Assembly: GCA_013335405.1 (NCBI GenBank)
Contig: JAAXVR010000011.1
Coordinates: forward strand, 1-60,519
From: Chlorobiaceae bacterium
GTDB lineage: Bacteria; Bacteroidota; Chlorobiia; Chlorobiales; Chlorobiaceae
Length of the DNA: 60,519 bases
Direction: 5' to 3'
Part shown: positions 46,250 through 53,446 of the stretch, piece by piece
Numbering within the stretch: the first letter of the stretch is position 1
How the letters are laid out: every line of letters begins with the position of its first letter
Translations under genes and position numbers: made by a program
The notes under the pieces: model-generated
Told to the model about the DNA's origin: nothing
The model's database searches: none
The model's input: only the letters and a program-made list of their open reading frames with translations

Positions 46250-46543
46250 TTTTTTCGGTTAGAAATTCTTACTCAAGTATAATATTCTTACCAGCTGTTT
46301 GCAAAATCCTTCCCCTCCGAAACATACCCCAAGTTATTCAATGGTTAAGGAGCGGTATGCAGGGCTGCTTCCCGGGATTATGGTTTTCATCAGGGGGGAC
46401 TTGGGGACGTACCTCAACAAATCAAAAAGATACGAAGCATTGATTGATAGAAGGGTTTGCGAGCATTATCCTGCTCTGGATGACGAGTTTCGACTGTTTC
46501 ATAATTGTCAATCCAATACCGAGGCAAGAAAGTTGACAGACAG
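46250..46543. other. Repeat-containing gap between two toxin-antitoxin pairs
   Basis: This holds the repeat cttggggacgta at 46400-46411, shared with 3015 and, with one change, 48371. It also holds the flank of the PIN gene that is duplicated at about 45285-45384. Beyond these it should contain the promoter of the AbrB/VapC pair. No gene was recognised. Confidence 0.5.
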
Positions 46544-46951
46544 TCAGGCGGGAAAGAATTTCTTCAGGAAGTTTTCGGGGTTGTATACCGGATTACCATT
46601 CCATTCGACAAGATCGAGTAGATGAGCATCACCGGAGATGATAGCCTCTGCCCGGGCGGTACTGGCGGTCTCAAGGATTCTGTTGTCATCCGGGTCGGCG
46701 GTCATGACGGAAATTCTGCTTTCCGGTCTCACCACAGAAAAAGTCTCACGGAACAATCGGATTATACCGTAACCCTGCTCTTCGGTCAAGCCGAATTTGG
46801 GTCTGAGAAGAACCTTTTCGATTTCTTTCAACAGTTCCGGCGAGGTGAAGTTTGTCAATTTTCCGGAAGAGCAGAACCCCAGGACATCCCTTGGTTTACC
46901 GCCGAACAGTATGCCTGATATGAGTACATTCGTATCACAAACCACCCTCAT
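46544..46951 (-). CDS. PIN-domain toxin (COG1569-type), paired with an RHH antitoxin
   Basis: The product is about 135 residues from the ATG at 46951 (MRVVCDTNVLISGILFGG). PIN-fold acidic residues are in VCDTNVLIS, SPELLKEIEKVL, DPDDNRILETA and IISGDAHLLDL. This is the 'putative toxin of a TA system' branch rather than classical VapC. The ATG overlaps the antitoxin stop as ATGA. The longer frame from 46981 would run into the antitoxin gene. A C-terminal copy of this gene survives at 45385-45545. Confidence 0.87.
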   Translation of the reverse strand: MRVVCDTNVLISGILFGGKPRDVLGFCSSGKLTNFTSPELLKEIEKVLLRPKFGLTEEQGYGIIRLFRETFSVVRPESRISVMTADPDDNRILETASTARAEAIISGDAHLLDLVEWNGNPVYNPENFLKKFFPA

Positions 46952-47196
46952 GAGCGGCCATTTATCGTGCGGACCGCACATATTTCATCTTCGACATCCC
47001 TCTGCGTCAACTGTTTTTCCGCAGTAAGCCGGTCTCCGAGCTGGAACAGTTCTTCCCATTGACGCTGCCGCTGGATGTAGAGCCTTACAGCTTCACGCAG
47101 GAGTTCCGAACGGCTTCGGTGCTCCTTTTTTGCTGTTATGTCGATTTCTTTCAGCAGCGAATCCTGAAAAGAGATGTTAACCGTGACGTTGCTCAT
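46948..47196 (-). CDS. Ribbon-helix-helix antitoxin
   Basis: This 82-residue protein has an N-terminal RHH fold (NVTVNISFQDSLLKEIDITA, then RSRSELLREAVRLYI) for DNA binding. The C-terminal tail QWEELFQLGDRLTAEKQLTQ probably contacts the toxin. It overlaps the PIN gene by four bases (ATGA). It is expected to repress the pair's promoter, which would lie within 47197-47260. Confidence 0.87.
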   Translation of the reverse strand: MSNVTVNISFQDSLLKEIDITAKKEHRSRSELLREAVRLYIQRQRQWEELFQLGDRLTAEKQLTQRDVEDEICAVRTINGRS

Positions 47197-47311
47197 TGGC
47201 TGATTATCGTTTTAACCTGAATATACAAACTTTGTATAGGGTAACCGATATTTCAGTGCGAAGGTTCCATTTCGAGGTAAAACTTGATTGAACAGAACGC
47301 AGTGAGATACT

Positions 47312-47327
47312 GGACGTTGTTCAATAG
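47312..47327 (+). repeat. RAYT-linked GGACG repeat
   Basis: The sequence ggacgttgttcaatag is a copy of the dispersed repeat found at the ends of RAYT element 1. It lies just ahead of a decayed RAYT gene start. Confidence 0.65.
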
Positions 47328-47346
47328 CGGCAACAGGGAGGGGGCA

Positions 47347-47480
47347 GGATGTTCCTGAAATCATGAACTTGCAATGACCATAATGCAGCATCAACTTTCT
47401 ACAATACAAACCAAACAGTAGAGGCATGCCGAGAGGTCCGTCCATGGCTCGAATCGCCGGACACGTTGCATCATGTTACA
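47347..47480 (+). pseudogene. Decayed 5' end of a RAYT element
   Basis: From ggatgttcctgaaatcatg through cagtagaggc to atgccgagaggtcc, this closely follows the left end and gene start of RAYT element 2 (5401-5500). After four codons (MPRG) small insertions and deletions break the frame. The stretch cacgttgcatcatg and a trailing taatcc still align. The rest of the transposase gene is missing here; another fragment is at 48478-48590. Confidence 0.75.
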
Positions 47481-47690
47481 GTAATCCAGCACTACAGTAC
47501 ACATCTTACATCTCCCGTCCCTCAGAACCCGTAACTCAGAACTGAAATAACTTGCCGTGCTTTTGCTGTAAAAGTATATTTCATTTTTGCAAAACGAGTT
47601 ATTCTGAACAACGTTTTTTCATACTGCGCAACAGACAATGAAAAACATGGGGAAAAGCAGTGAATACAGCGTTTATCCGGGAGGTTGGAT

Positions 47691-48356
47691 GTGAATGATC
47701 CGGAACCGCTCATTCCAAAACATGGCGGTTATCGCAGGCTGAAAAGCTTTCAGGTGTCGCAGCTCGTCTATGACGTAACGGTGCGTTTCTGCAACCAGTA
47801 CGTCGAAAAACGCAGCCGCACGCATGACCAGATGGTTCAGGCTGCCCGGAGCGGTGTGCAGAATATCGCTGAGGGATCGGAGGCTTCCGCGACGTCGAAG
47901 AAAACCGAACTCAAGCTTACACAGGTTGCCCGGGCAAGCCTCGAAGAGCTGAGGCTTGACTTCGAGGATTTTCTGCGGCATCGCGGGCTTGCAATGCTGG
48001 ACGCGCAGCATCCGGCGCTCAGGCGTTTCAGGGCGCTGCAGCCGAAAACCCTGCATGAGGTGCAGGCGTGGGTTGCCGAAGAGAGACGAATGGTCACGGA
48101 CGAACAGGGACTTTCACGGACTCATACAGACAGGCTGGAAACCGTTTGTTCGTCCGTTCCTGTCCGTGGATATCAGTGTTCGACTATTCTGAGTTCAGCC
48201 TGTCTGGCCGCAAATGCCGCGCTATCGCTCCTGAACCTGGCATGTTACCTGCTTGACCGGCAAGTGGCGAAGCTTGCTGCGGATTTTGAAAACGAGGGCG
48301 GCTTTACCGAGAGATTGTACCGGGTGCGAACCGGCAGAAGAAACCGGCAACGATAG
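47691..48356 (+). CDS. Four-helix-bundle protein with suffix domain (S23/IVP-like)
   Basis: The product is about 221 residues. The core YRRLKSFQVSQLVYDVTVRFC, followed by DQMVQAARSGVQNIAEGSEAS, belongs to the four-helix-bundle family related to proteins encoded in 23S rRNA intervening sequences. The 'suffix' version has the extra N-terminal IPKHGGYR and a C-terminal helix pair (ACLAANAALSLLNLACYLLDRQ). The function is unknown. The GTG at 47691 is chosen because gggagg lies at 47679-47684; a TTG at 47685 is also possible. Decayed pieces of a RAYT transposase lie on both sides, so the gene may have been inserted into, or carried along with, such an element. Confidence 0.8.
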   Translation: MNDPEPLIPKHGGYRRLKSFQVSQLVYDVTVRFCNQYVEKRSRTHDQMVQAARSGVQNIAEGSEASATSKKTELKLTQVARASLEELRLDFEDFLRHRGLAMLDAQHPALRRFRALQPKTLHEVQAWVAEERRMVTDEQGLSRTHTDRLETVCSSVPVRGYQCSTILSSACLAANAALSLLNLACYLLDRQVAKLAADFENEGGFTERLYRVRTGRRNRQR

Positions 48357-48477
48357 CGAAGGAAAGGGGACTTGGGGATGTAGAGCAAAAAAATCAAAAA
48401 GATATGCAGCATTACTTTATAGAAAGGTTTGCTGTCCTGACAACAGATTCAGTTGGTGTTCAAGAACCGGTAACGGA

Positions 48478-48590
48478 GCGATGCGATGCCGGGAGGAGTG
48501 ACCGTTCGGCGATGAGAGGATATCTGCGAGCTGCGAGGATGTTGAAGAGGTGCTTCAGGTGGCTGGGGAGGCCAAAAGGAGATGGTGGCG
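48478..48590 (+). pseudogene. Internal fragment of a RAYT transposase gene
   Basis: The stretch translates in part as FGDERISASCEDVEEVLQVA, matching the FSDERILGS...EVIAEA block of the intact copy (about residues 215-240). Upstream of it, cgatgccgggaggagtgac aligns with the codons for MKRRGER after a frame shift. No longer open frame remains. Confidence 0.6.
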
Positions 48591-48650
48591 TCGAGGTTGC
48601 GTCAGAAAGATACCCGCGAGACGCCCGAACTGATGTTTGCTGAAATGGGC

Positions 48651-48833
48651 TTATTGGCGGCAGGCCTTCAGGTCGACAGTCGGAACCGGTAGAACTTCGG
48701 GATCAGGAGAGAGCCTGGTCGGAAGTTTTTCCATGTACGGGGTTTTTCCCATGCTGATGCCGGGGATGCCGTGACTCGGCATGTCGAGAAGTTGAGCCGA
48801 CGAGACGAAGCGCCAGGAGCATCGTTGCTGGAG
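48651..48833 (-). other. Open 60-codon stretch in frame after the hpnG stop
   Basis: Directly after the TAA of hpnG the same frame stays open for 60 codons, ending at the TAA at 48651. The predicted segment contains MPSHGIPGISMGKTPYMEK and PDPEVLPVP and looks protein-like. It may be a small separate gene starting at an internal ATG, or the remains of a longer gene. I do not recognise it. Confidence 0.3.
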
Positions 48834-49475
48834 TTATGCGATATACGGTCTGATCGTTTTCAAGGTATCGAGCGCGATGCGGCTGCCGTGTATGAGCCGG
48901 AAAAAGTCTGGTGACTCGAGGGGGTGGAGCGCCAAGTGCCGAAGTGCCCTGAAGAGATCGAAGCCGCCCTCTGCATCGACCGCGGCAAGGAGAAACCTCG
49001 GCACATTCATGGTGCAGTCGTCACAGACCGATCGTATGACCATGAGGGGCAAGTTCGCTTCTGCTGCGGCCTCAGCGATACCGTGGCTTTCCATATCGAC
49101 AATGTCACAACCTGTTTTCCGGTGCGTCAGAGCCTTGGCGGAGCTGCTCGATACCGGAACGTCGGAACCATAAATTTTACCGAATATTGCCTGGGGAATC
49201 TTCACCGACAAGGCCTGCCCCCACGCTTCGTCACATAGCCATGTACCGTTTGACGAACGCACCTGCGTGCCGATGACAACATCTCCCAGATGGAACGACG
49301 AGTTCAGCGAACCGGCAATTCCGAAACTCAGCAACCGGGTCGCTTCAGAATTGGCCAGGCTTCGCGCGAGCTCCTTTGCCCTTTGTGGTCTGGCCGATGA
49401 GCAGGCGACAATCGAGCAGGGGATCCTGCGGGCGATCTTCTCTTCAGACGCTAAGCCACAGAGAATACCAAGCAT
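48834..49475 (-). CDS. hpnG: Hopanoid-associated phosphorylase / adenosylhopane nucleosidase HpnG
   Basis: This is a 213-residue member of the nucleoside phosphorylase superfamily. Features are MLGILCGLASEEKIARRI at the N-terminus, LLSFGIAGSLNSSFHLGDVVIG, DIVDMESHGIAEAA (the catalytic Glu/Met region) and LMVIRSVCDDC. The start and overall length match HpnG, which releases adenine from adenosylhopane on the way to extended hopanoids. No other hopanoid gene (squalene-hopene cyclase, HpnH) is in the window, so the gene stands alone among repeats. MTA/SAH nucleosidase is the alternative but is less likely given the N-terminus. Confidence 0.82.
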   Translation of the reverse strand: MLGILCGLASEEKIARRIPCSIVACSSARPQRAKELARSLANSEATRLLSFGIAGSLNSSFHLGDVVIGTQVRSSNGTWLCDEAWGQALSVKIPQAIFGKIYGSDVPVSSSSAKALTHRKTGCDIVDMESHGIAEAAAEANLPLMVIRSVCDDCTMNVPRFLLAAVDAEGGFDLFRALRHLALHPLESPDFFRLIHGSRIALDTLKTIRPYIA

Positions 49476-49555
49476 GGGCTGATGGCGTTGGTTAAGGAAT
49501 AATTGTTACGAAGCATTCAACTGGATTGTAAAGCAATGCAAAGGCCGAAAGTCTC

Positions 49556-49645
49556 TTAACGGCACAGTTCCTTGACCAGCATGTTGCCATCAGCCCCCTT
49601 CAGAACGCCGATGATCTGCCCGGTGGTGAATCGAATTGTCTTCAT
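49556..49645 (-). pseudogene. IS3-family transposase OrfA stub
   Basis: This is a 29-codon frame, MKTIRFTTGQIIGVLKGADG then NMLVKELCR and a stop. It matches the N-terminal helix-turn-helix of IS3-group OrfA (typical form RFTEEQIIGVLKE...ELCRKHGIS). It ends before the recognition helix is complete. No OrfB or inverted repeats were found nearby, so it is only a fragment. Confidence 0.65.
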
Positions 49646-49703
49646 GTCGTGTAATCTCCCTGGTTCAGTTTAGGATTCAATGACCTTAAATCCAAGTGAT
49701 ACA

Positions 49704-49934
49704 GGCAAGGAGGTCCGGGACGTGGTTCAATAGCAGCAATAGCAGGAGACAAAGATGGCGGTCAACGTCGATCGTATTGTTCCGGGGACAATGAATCACA
49801 AATCAATTTCGAGTTGAGGGTTGTCATTCTGCAATGGAGCGGAGCGGAATGATGAATCCATTGTCTTACATAAAAACAACTTCCGGATTCTTCACTCTGT
49901 TCAGAATGACAATAAGACGAAGTTTGTTCAAAAA
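49704..49934. repeat. 231-bp perfect tandem duplication, unit 1
   Basis: This unit is identical to 49935-50165 base for base by direct reading. It contains a RAYT-linked repeat (gggacgtggttcaatag at 49717-49733). It also contains a palindromic element running from gttgtcattctgcaatgg to cactctgttcagaatgacaa, whose ends are inverted repeats like those of the 170-bp array at 41211. Perfect identity implies a very recent event. Confidence 0.93.
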
Positions 49935-50165
49935 GGCAAGGAGGTCCGGGACGTGGTTCAATAGCAGCAATAGCAGGAGACAAAGATGGCGGTCAACGTC
50001 GATCGTATTGTTCCGGGGACAATGAATCACAAATCAATTTCGAGTTGAGGGTTGTCATTCTGCAATGGAGCGGAGCGGAATGATGAATCCATTGTCTTAC
50101 ATAAAAACAACTTCCGGATTCTTCACTCTGTTCAGAATGACAATAAGACGAAGTTTGTTCAAAAA
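49935..50165. repeat. 231-bp perfect tandem duplication, unit 2
   Basis: This is the second copy of the unit at 49704-49934, ending 74 bases before the recC start. It carries the same RAYT-linked repeat (49948-49964) and palindromic element. Any promoter for recCBD must lie in the short AT-rich stretch after it or inside the unit. Confidence 0.93.
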
Positions 50166-50239
50166 GAACACTGATACTTTTTATCGCAGAAGTAATAAGT
50201 AAATTTATACAATAGCTGAACACAATCCTGTCATGATCC

Positions 50240-53200
50240 ATGTCGCTTAACCTCTACACCAGCAACCGGATGGAAATTCTGGTTGACGCTCTTGCCGGGG
50301 CGCTTGGCAGGCCGCCGGCGTTGGTGTTCGAGCGCGAGGTGATCGTGGTGCAGAGCCGGGGAATGCAGCGGTGGCTCTCCATGGAGCTGGCGAAGCGGTT
50401 CGGGGTATGGGCGAACGGGCACTATCCATTTCCCAACGCGATGGTGAAGGAGCTGTTCGAACAGTTCTTTTCCGAAAAGCCCGACACCTCTCTTTTCAAG
50501 CCCGATGTGATGAGCTGGAGGATCATGCGGCTCCTGCCGGAGATGCTCCGGAGCGAGCCGTTCGGCACGCTGCGGCGGTACCTCTCGGACGACAGCGACG
50601 GGCTCAAGCTCTTTCAGCTCTCGGAAAAGATTGCCGATACCTTCGACCAGTACACCCTCTACCGCCCGGAAATGCTCTCAGCATGGGAAGTGGGCAGGGA
50701 AGAACCGCCAGGCGGGGAGTGGCAGCCCTTTCTCTGGCGCAGGCTTTCGAAAGAGGGTGGCATGCACCGCGGCACGCTGAAGGAGCGCTTCTGCCGGGAA
50801 CTCGATGCGGCATTGCCGGGGGCAGGGCAATTTCCTGAACGGATTACGCTGTTCGGTATCTCTTACTTGCCGAACTTCCATCTCGACATGCTTTCGGCTG
50901 TTGCCAGGGTGACCGAAGTGAACCTCTTTCTCCTCAGCCCGACCGGCGAATACTGGGGGGATATCCTCTCCAGAAAGGCGATCGCCGCGCTGCCAGAAGA
51001 GGAGCGTGCCCTGCGCACCGAGGGAAACCCGCTGCTCGCTTCGCTCGGCAGGATCGGCCGGGATTTTTCCGACATGATCATCGACCTCGCCGACAGCGCA
51101 TACCATCAGGAGGACTGTTACGATGATCCCGGCGACGATTGCCTGCTCCATGCCCTGCAGTCCGACATCCTGAACCTTACGGGTACCGGAGAGGAAGGGG
51201 AGATGCGCATACTCGACCCGGAAGACCGTTCGCTCCGGGTCAATTCCTGCCACAGTGCGCTGCGGGAGGTCGAAGTGCTCTACGACAATATTCTCGCCAT
51301 GCTCGAGGAGGTTCCCGGCCTCACGCCGCGCGACATCGTGGTGATGACCCCGGATATCGAAACATATTCGCCTTACATCTCGGCCGTTTTCGGCGCCGGG
51401 GCCGGCGGGGCGTTCCTGCCATACACCATTGCCGACCGCAAAACGATGCACGAAGGGGAAATCACTTCAGCGCTGCTGAAGCTGCTCGCCCTTCCGGGCA
51501 GCCGCCTTGCCGCGTCGGAACTCTACGACCTGCTTGCTTCGCCCCCCGTGAGCCGCCGATTTTCGTTGGAAAGCGAAGAGCTCGATCTTGTCCGGGAGTG
51601 GATCGAAAGGACCGGCATCCGCTGGGGAATGGACGAGCACGACCGCACGGCGAGGAACCTTCCCTCCTACCGGGAAAACTCCTGGAAAGCCGGGCTCGAC
51701 CGGCTGCTGCTCGGTTATGCCATGCCGGACGACGGCATGCTGTTCAACGGCATTCTCCCATTTGACGATCTTGCCGGATCCAGCGCCGAAACCCTTGGCA
51801 AATTCGCCGACTTCGTCGCGGAGGTCGAGAACTTCGTCAAAAGCATGGAAGTGCCCCGAACCCTCGAAGAGTGGCGCACCCGGTTCCAGGCGATGCTCGA
51901 CACCTTCATCCTTCCCGACGGCAGCTCCGAGCGGGAGTTTGCGTCAATTGCAGCGCTTGCAGGAGAGCTTCAGGAGGTTGCATCGAAAGCCGGATACGTG
52001 GAAAAAGTTTCTCCCGCCGTCATCATATCCTGGCTCAGGGCCCGGCTCGAAAAGCAGGAACAGGGGCTCGGCTTCATGACCGGTGGCGTCACCTTCTGCG
52101 CCATGCTGCCCATGCGGAGCATCCCGTTCCGGGTTGTGGCGATGATCGGCATGAACGACGGCGCCTTTCCCCGCCAGAGCCGCGCTCCGGGATTCGACCT
52201 CATCGCGCGCGAACCGCGAAGGGGCGACCGTTCGTCGCGGAACGAAGACCGATACCTCTTTCTCGAATCGATCCTTTCGGCCCGCGACGTGCTCTACATC
52301 AGCTATGTCGGCCAGAGCATCAGGGACAACAGCGAAGTGCCGCCCTCGGTGCTGGTGAGCGAACTGCTCGATGCCGTCCGACGGGGGTTCTGCCTGCCCG
52401 GATGCAGGATTGAAGCGCATGACCTGGTGGTGCGCCACCGGCTGCAGGCTTTCAACCGGGAGTACTTTACGGAAGGTATCGGGCTTTTCAGCTATTCGAA
52501 AGAGAATTATGATGCGGTTTCAGAACATGAAGGTCCCGAAAGGTCATCGCTTCCCTTCATGAGCGCCCCGCTCGATGAGCCGTCCGATGAATGGAAAATC
52601 GTTTCGCTGCAGCATCTTCTGCGGTTTTACGACAATCCGGCGGCCTTTTTTCTCGATCAGCGGCTCGGCATCCGGATGGAAAGCGCGGTTGAGCCGCTCG
52701 ATGACCGCGAACCGTTCGGTCTCGAAGGGCTCGAACTGTATGGAATCAGGCAGGAACTGCTCGATGTGGCGCTGCAGGACGGGGAGCCGCAGGAGCAGCT
52801 TCCGCTCTGGAGGAGCCGGGGGATGCTTCCGCCCGCGCGGCACGGGGAACTGCTTTTCGGGAGGGTCGTCGGCGAAGTGCGTGAGTTTGCCTCAACCGTC
52901 AGGGCACGGGCAGGCGCTTCCGGCCCCCTTGCGCCGCTCGATATTGACCTGCAGATCGGCGGGTTCCGCCTTGTCGGCCAGCTCTCGAAGGTCTGGCTGC
53001 AGGGCCTGCTGCACTATCGTTGCGCCAAACTGAAAATGAAGGACCGAATGAGGGCCTGGATCGAACATCTCGCGCTCAATGCGGCCGGGCAGCCGGGATA
53101 CCCGAAAGAGACAAGCCTCGTCATGACTGACTGCGAGGTCCGGTTCGCTCCGGTTGATTATGCTCCACTGCATCTGGAGCATCTGCTGAACCGCTACTGG

Positions 53201-53446
53201 CAGGGGCTTTCCATGCCGCTGCGTTTTTTCCCGCGCTCTTCGATGGCCTTTGCCGAAAAGGAGGAAATCGAAGTCGCCCGCAAAGAGTGGCGGGACGATA
53301 CCTTCAACAATCTTCCGGGAGAAGGATCCGATCCGGCAATCCGGCGCTGCTTCGGTTCGGGCGACCCCTTCGACGTGGAGTTCCGCACCATCGCCATCGA
53401 ACTGCTGAAGCCGATGATCAGGGCGGCAGGGGATGGGACGGTATGA
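50240..53446 (+). CDS. recC: Exodeoxyribonuclease V, gamma subunit (RecC)
   Basis: This 1068-residue RecC helps split DNA strands and recognises the regulatory Chi-type sequence in RecBCD. The N-terminus SLNLYTSNRMEILVDALAG and the block VIVVQSRGMQRWLSMELAKRFGVWAN are diagnostic. VTFCAMLPMRSIPFRVVAMIGMNDGAFPR and DRYLFLESILSARDVLYISYVGQS are also typical. The helicase-like folds are inactive in this family. The start ATG at 50240 gives the canonical N-terminus. The stop overlaps the recB start as ATGA. This is the first gene of a recC-recB-recD operon. Confidence 0.95.
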   Translation: MSLNLYTSNRMEILVDALAGALGRPPALVFEREVIVVQSRGMQRWLSMELAKRFGVWANGHYPFPNAMVKELFEQFFSEKPDTSLFKPDVMSWRIMRLLPEMLRSEPFGTLRRYLSDDSDGLKLFQLSEKIADTFDQYTLYRPEMLSAWEVGREEPPGGEWQPFLWRRLSKEGGMHRGTLKERFCRELDAALPGAGQFPERITLFGISYLPNFHLDMLSAVARVTEVNLFLLSPTGEYWGDILSRKAIAALPEEERALRTEGNPLLASLGRIGRDFSDMIIDLADSAYHQEDCYDDPGDDCLLHALQSDILNLTGTGEEGEMRILDPEDRSLRVNSCHSALREVEVLYDNILAMLEEVPGLTPRDIVVMTPDIETYSPYISAVFGAGAGGAFLPYTIADRKTMHEGEITSALLKLLALPGSRLAASELYDLLASPPVSRRFSLESEELDLVREWIERTGIRWGMDEHDRTARNLPSYRENSWKAGLDRLLLGYAMPDDGMLFNGILPFDDLAGSSAETLGKFADFVAEVENFVKSMEVPRTLEEWRTRFQAMLDTFILPDGSSEREFASIAALAGELQEVASKAGYVEKVSPAVIISWLRARLEKQEQGLGFMTGGVTFCAMLPMRSIPFRVVAMIGMNDGAFPRQSRAPGFDLIAREPRRGDRSSRNEDRYLFLESILSARDVLYISYVGQSIRDNSEVPPSVLVSELLDAVRRGFCLPGCRIEAHDLVVRHRLQAFNREYFTEGIGLFSYSKENYDAVSEHEGPERSSLPFMSAPLDEPSDEWKIVSLQHLLRFYDNPAAFFLDQRLGIRMESAVEPLDDREPFGLEGLELYGIRQELLDVALQDGEPQEQLPLWRSRGMLPPARHGELLFGRVVGEVREFASTVRARAGASGPLAPLDIDLQIGGFRLVGQLSKVWLQGLLHYRCAKLKMKDRMRAWIEHLALNAAGQPGYPKETSLVMTDCEVRFAPVDYAPLHLEHLLNRYWQGLSMPLRFFPRSSMAFAEKEEIEVARKEWRDDTFNNLPGEGSDPAIRRCFGSGDPFDVEFRTIAIELLKPMIRAAGDGTV

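Noticed and set aside
48404-48643. 79-codon plus-strand ORF after the four-helix-bundle gene
   Set aside because: The frame is a patchwork of a dispersed repeat and an out-of-frame RAYT fragment, with no family-like features.
49762-50241. Two near-identical small minus-strand ORFs (73 and 82 codons)
   Set aside because: They are produced by the 231-bp duplication and its palindromic element; the translation has no protein character.
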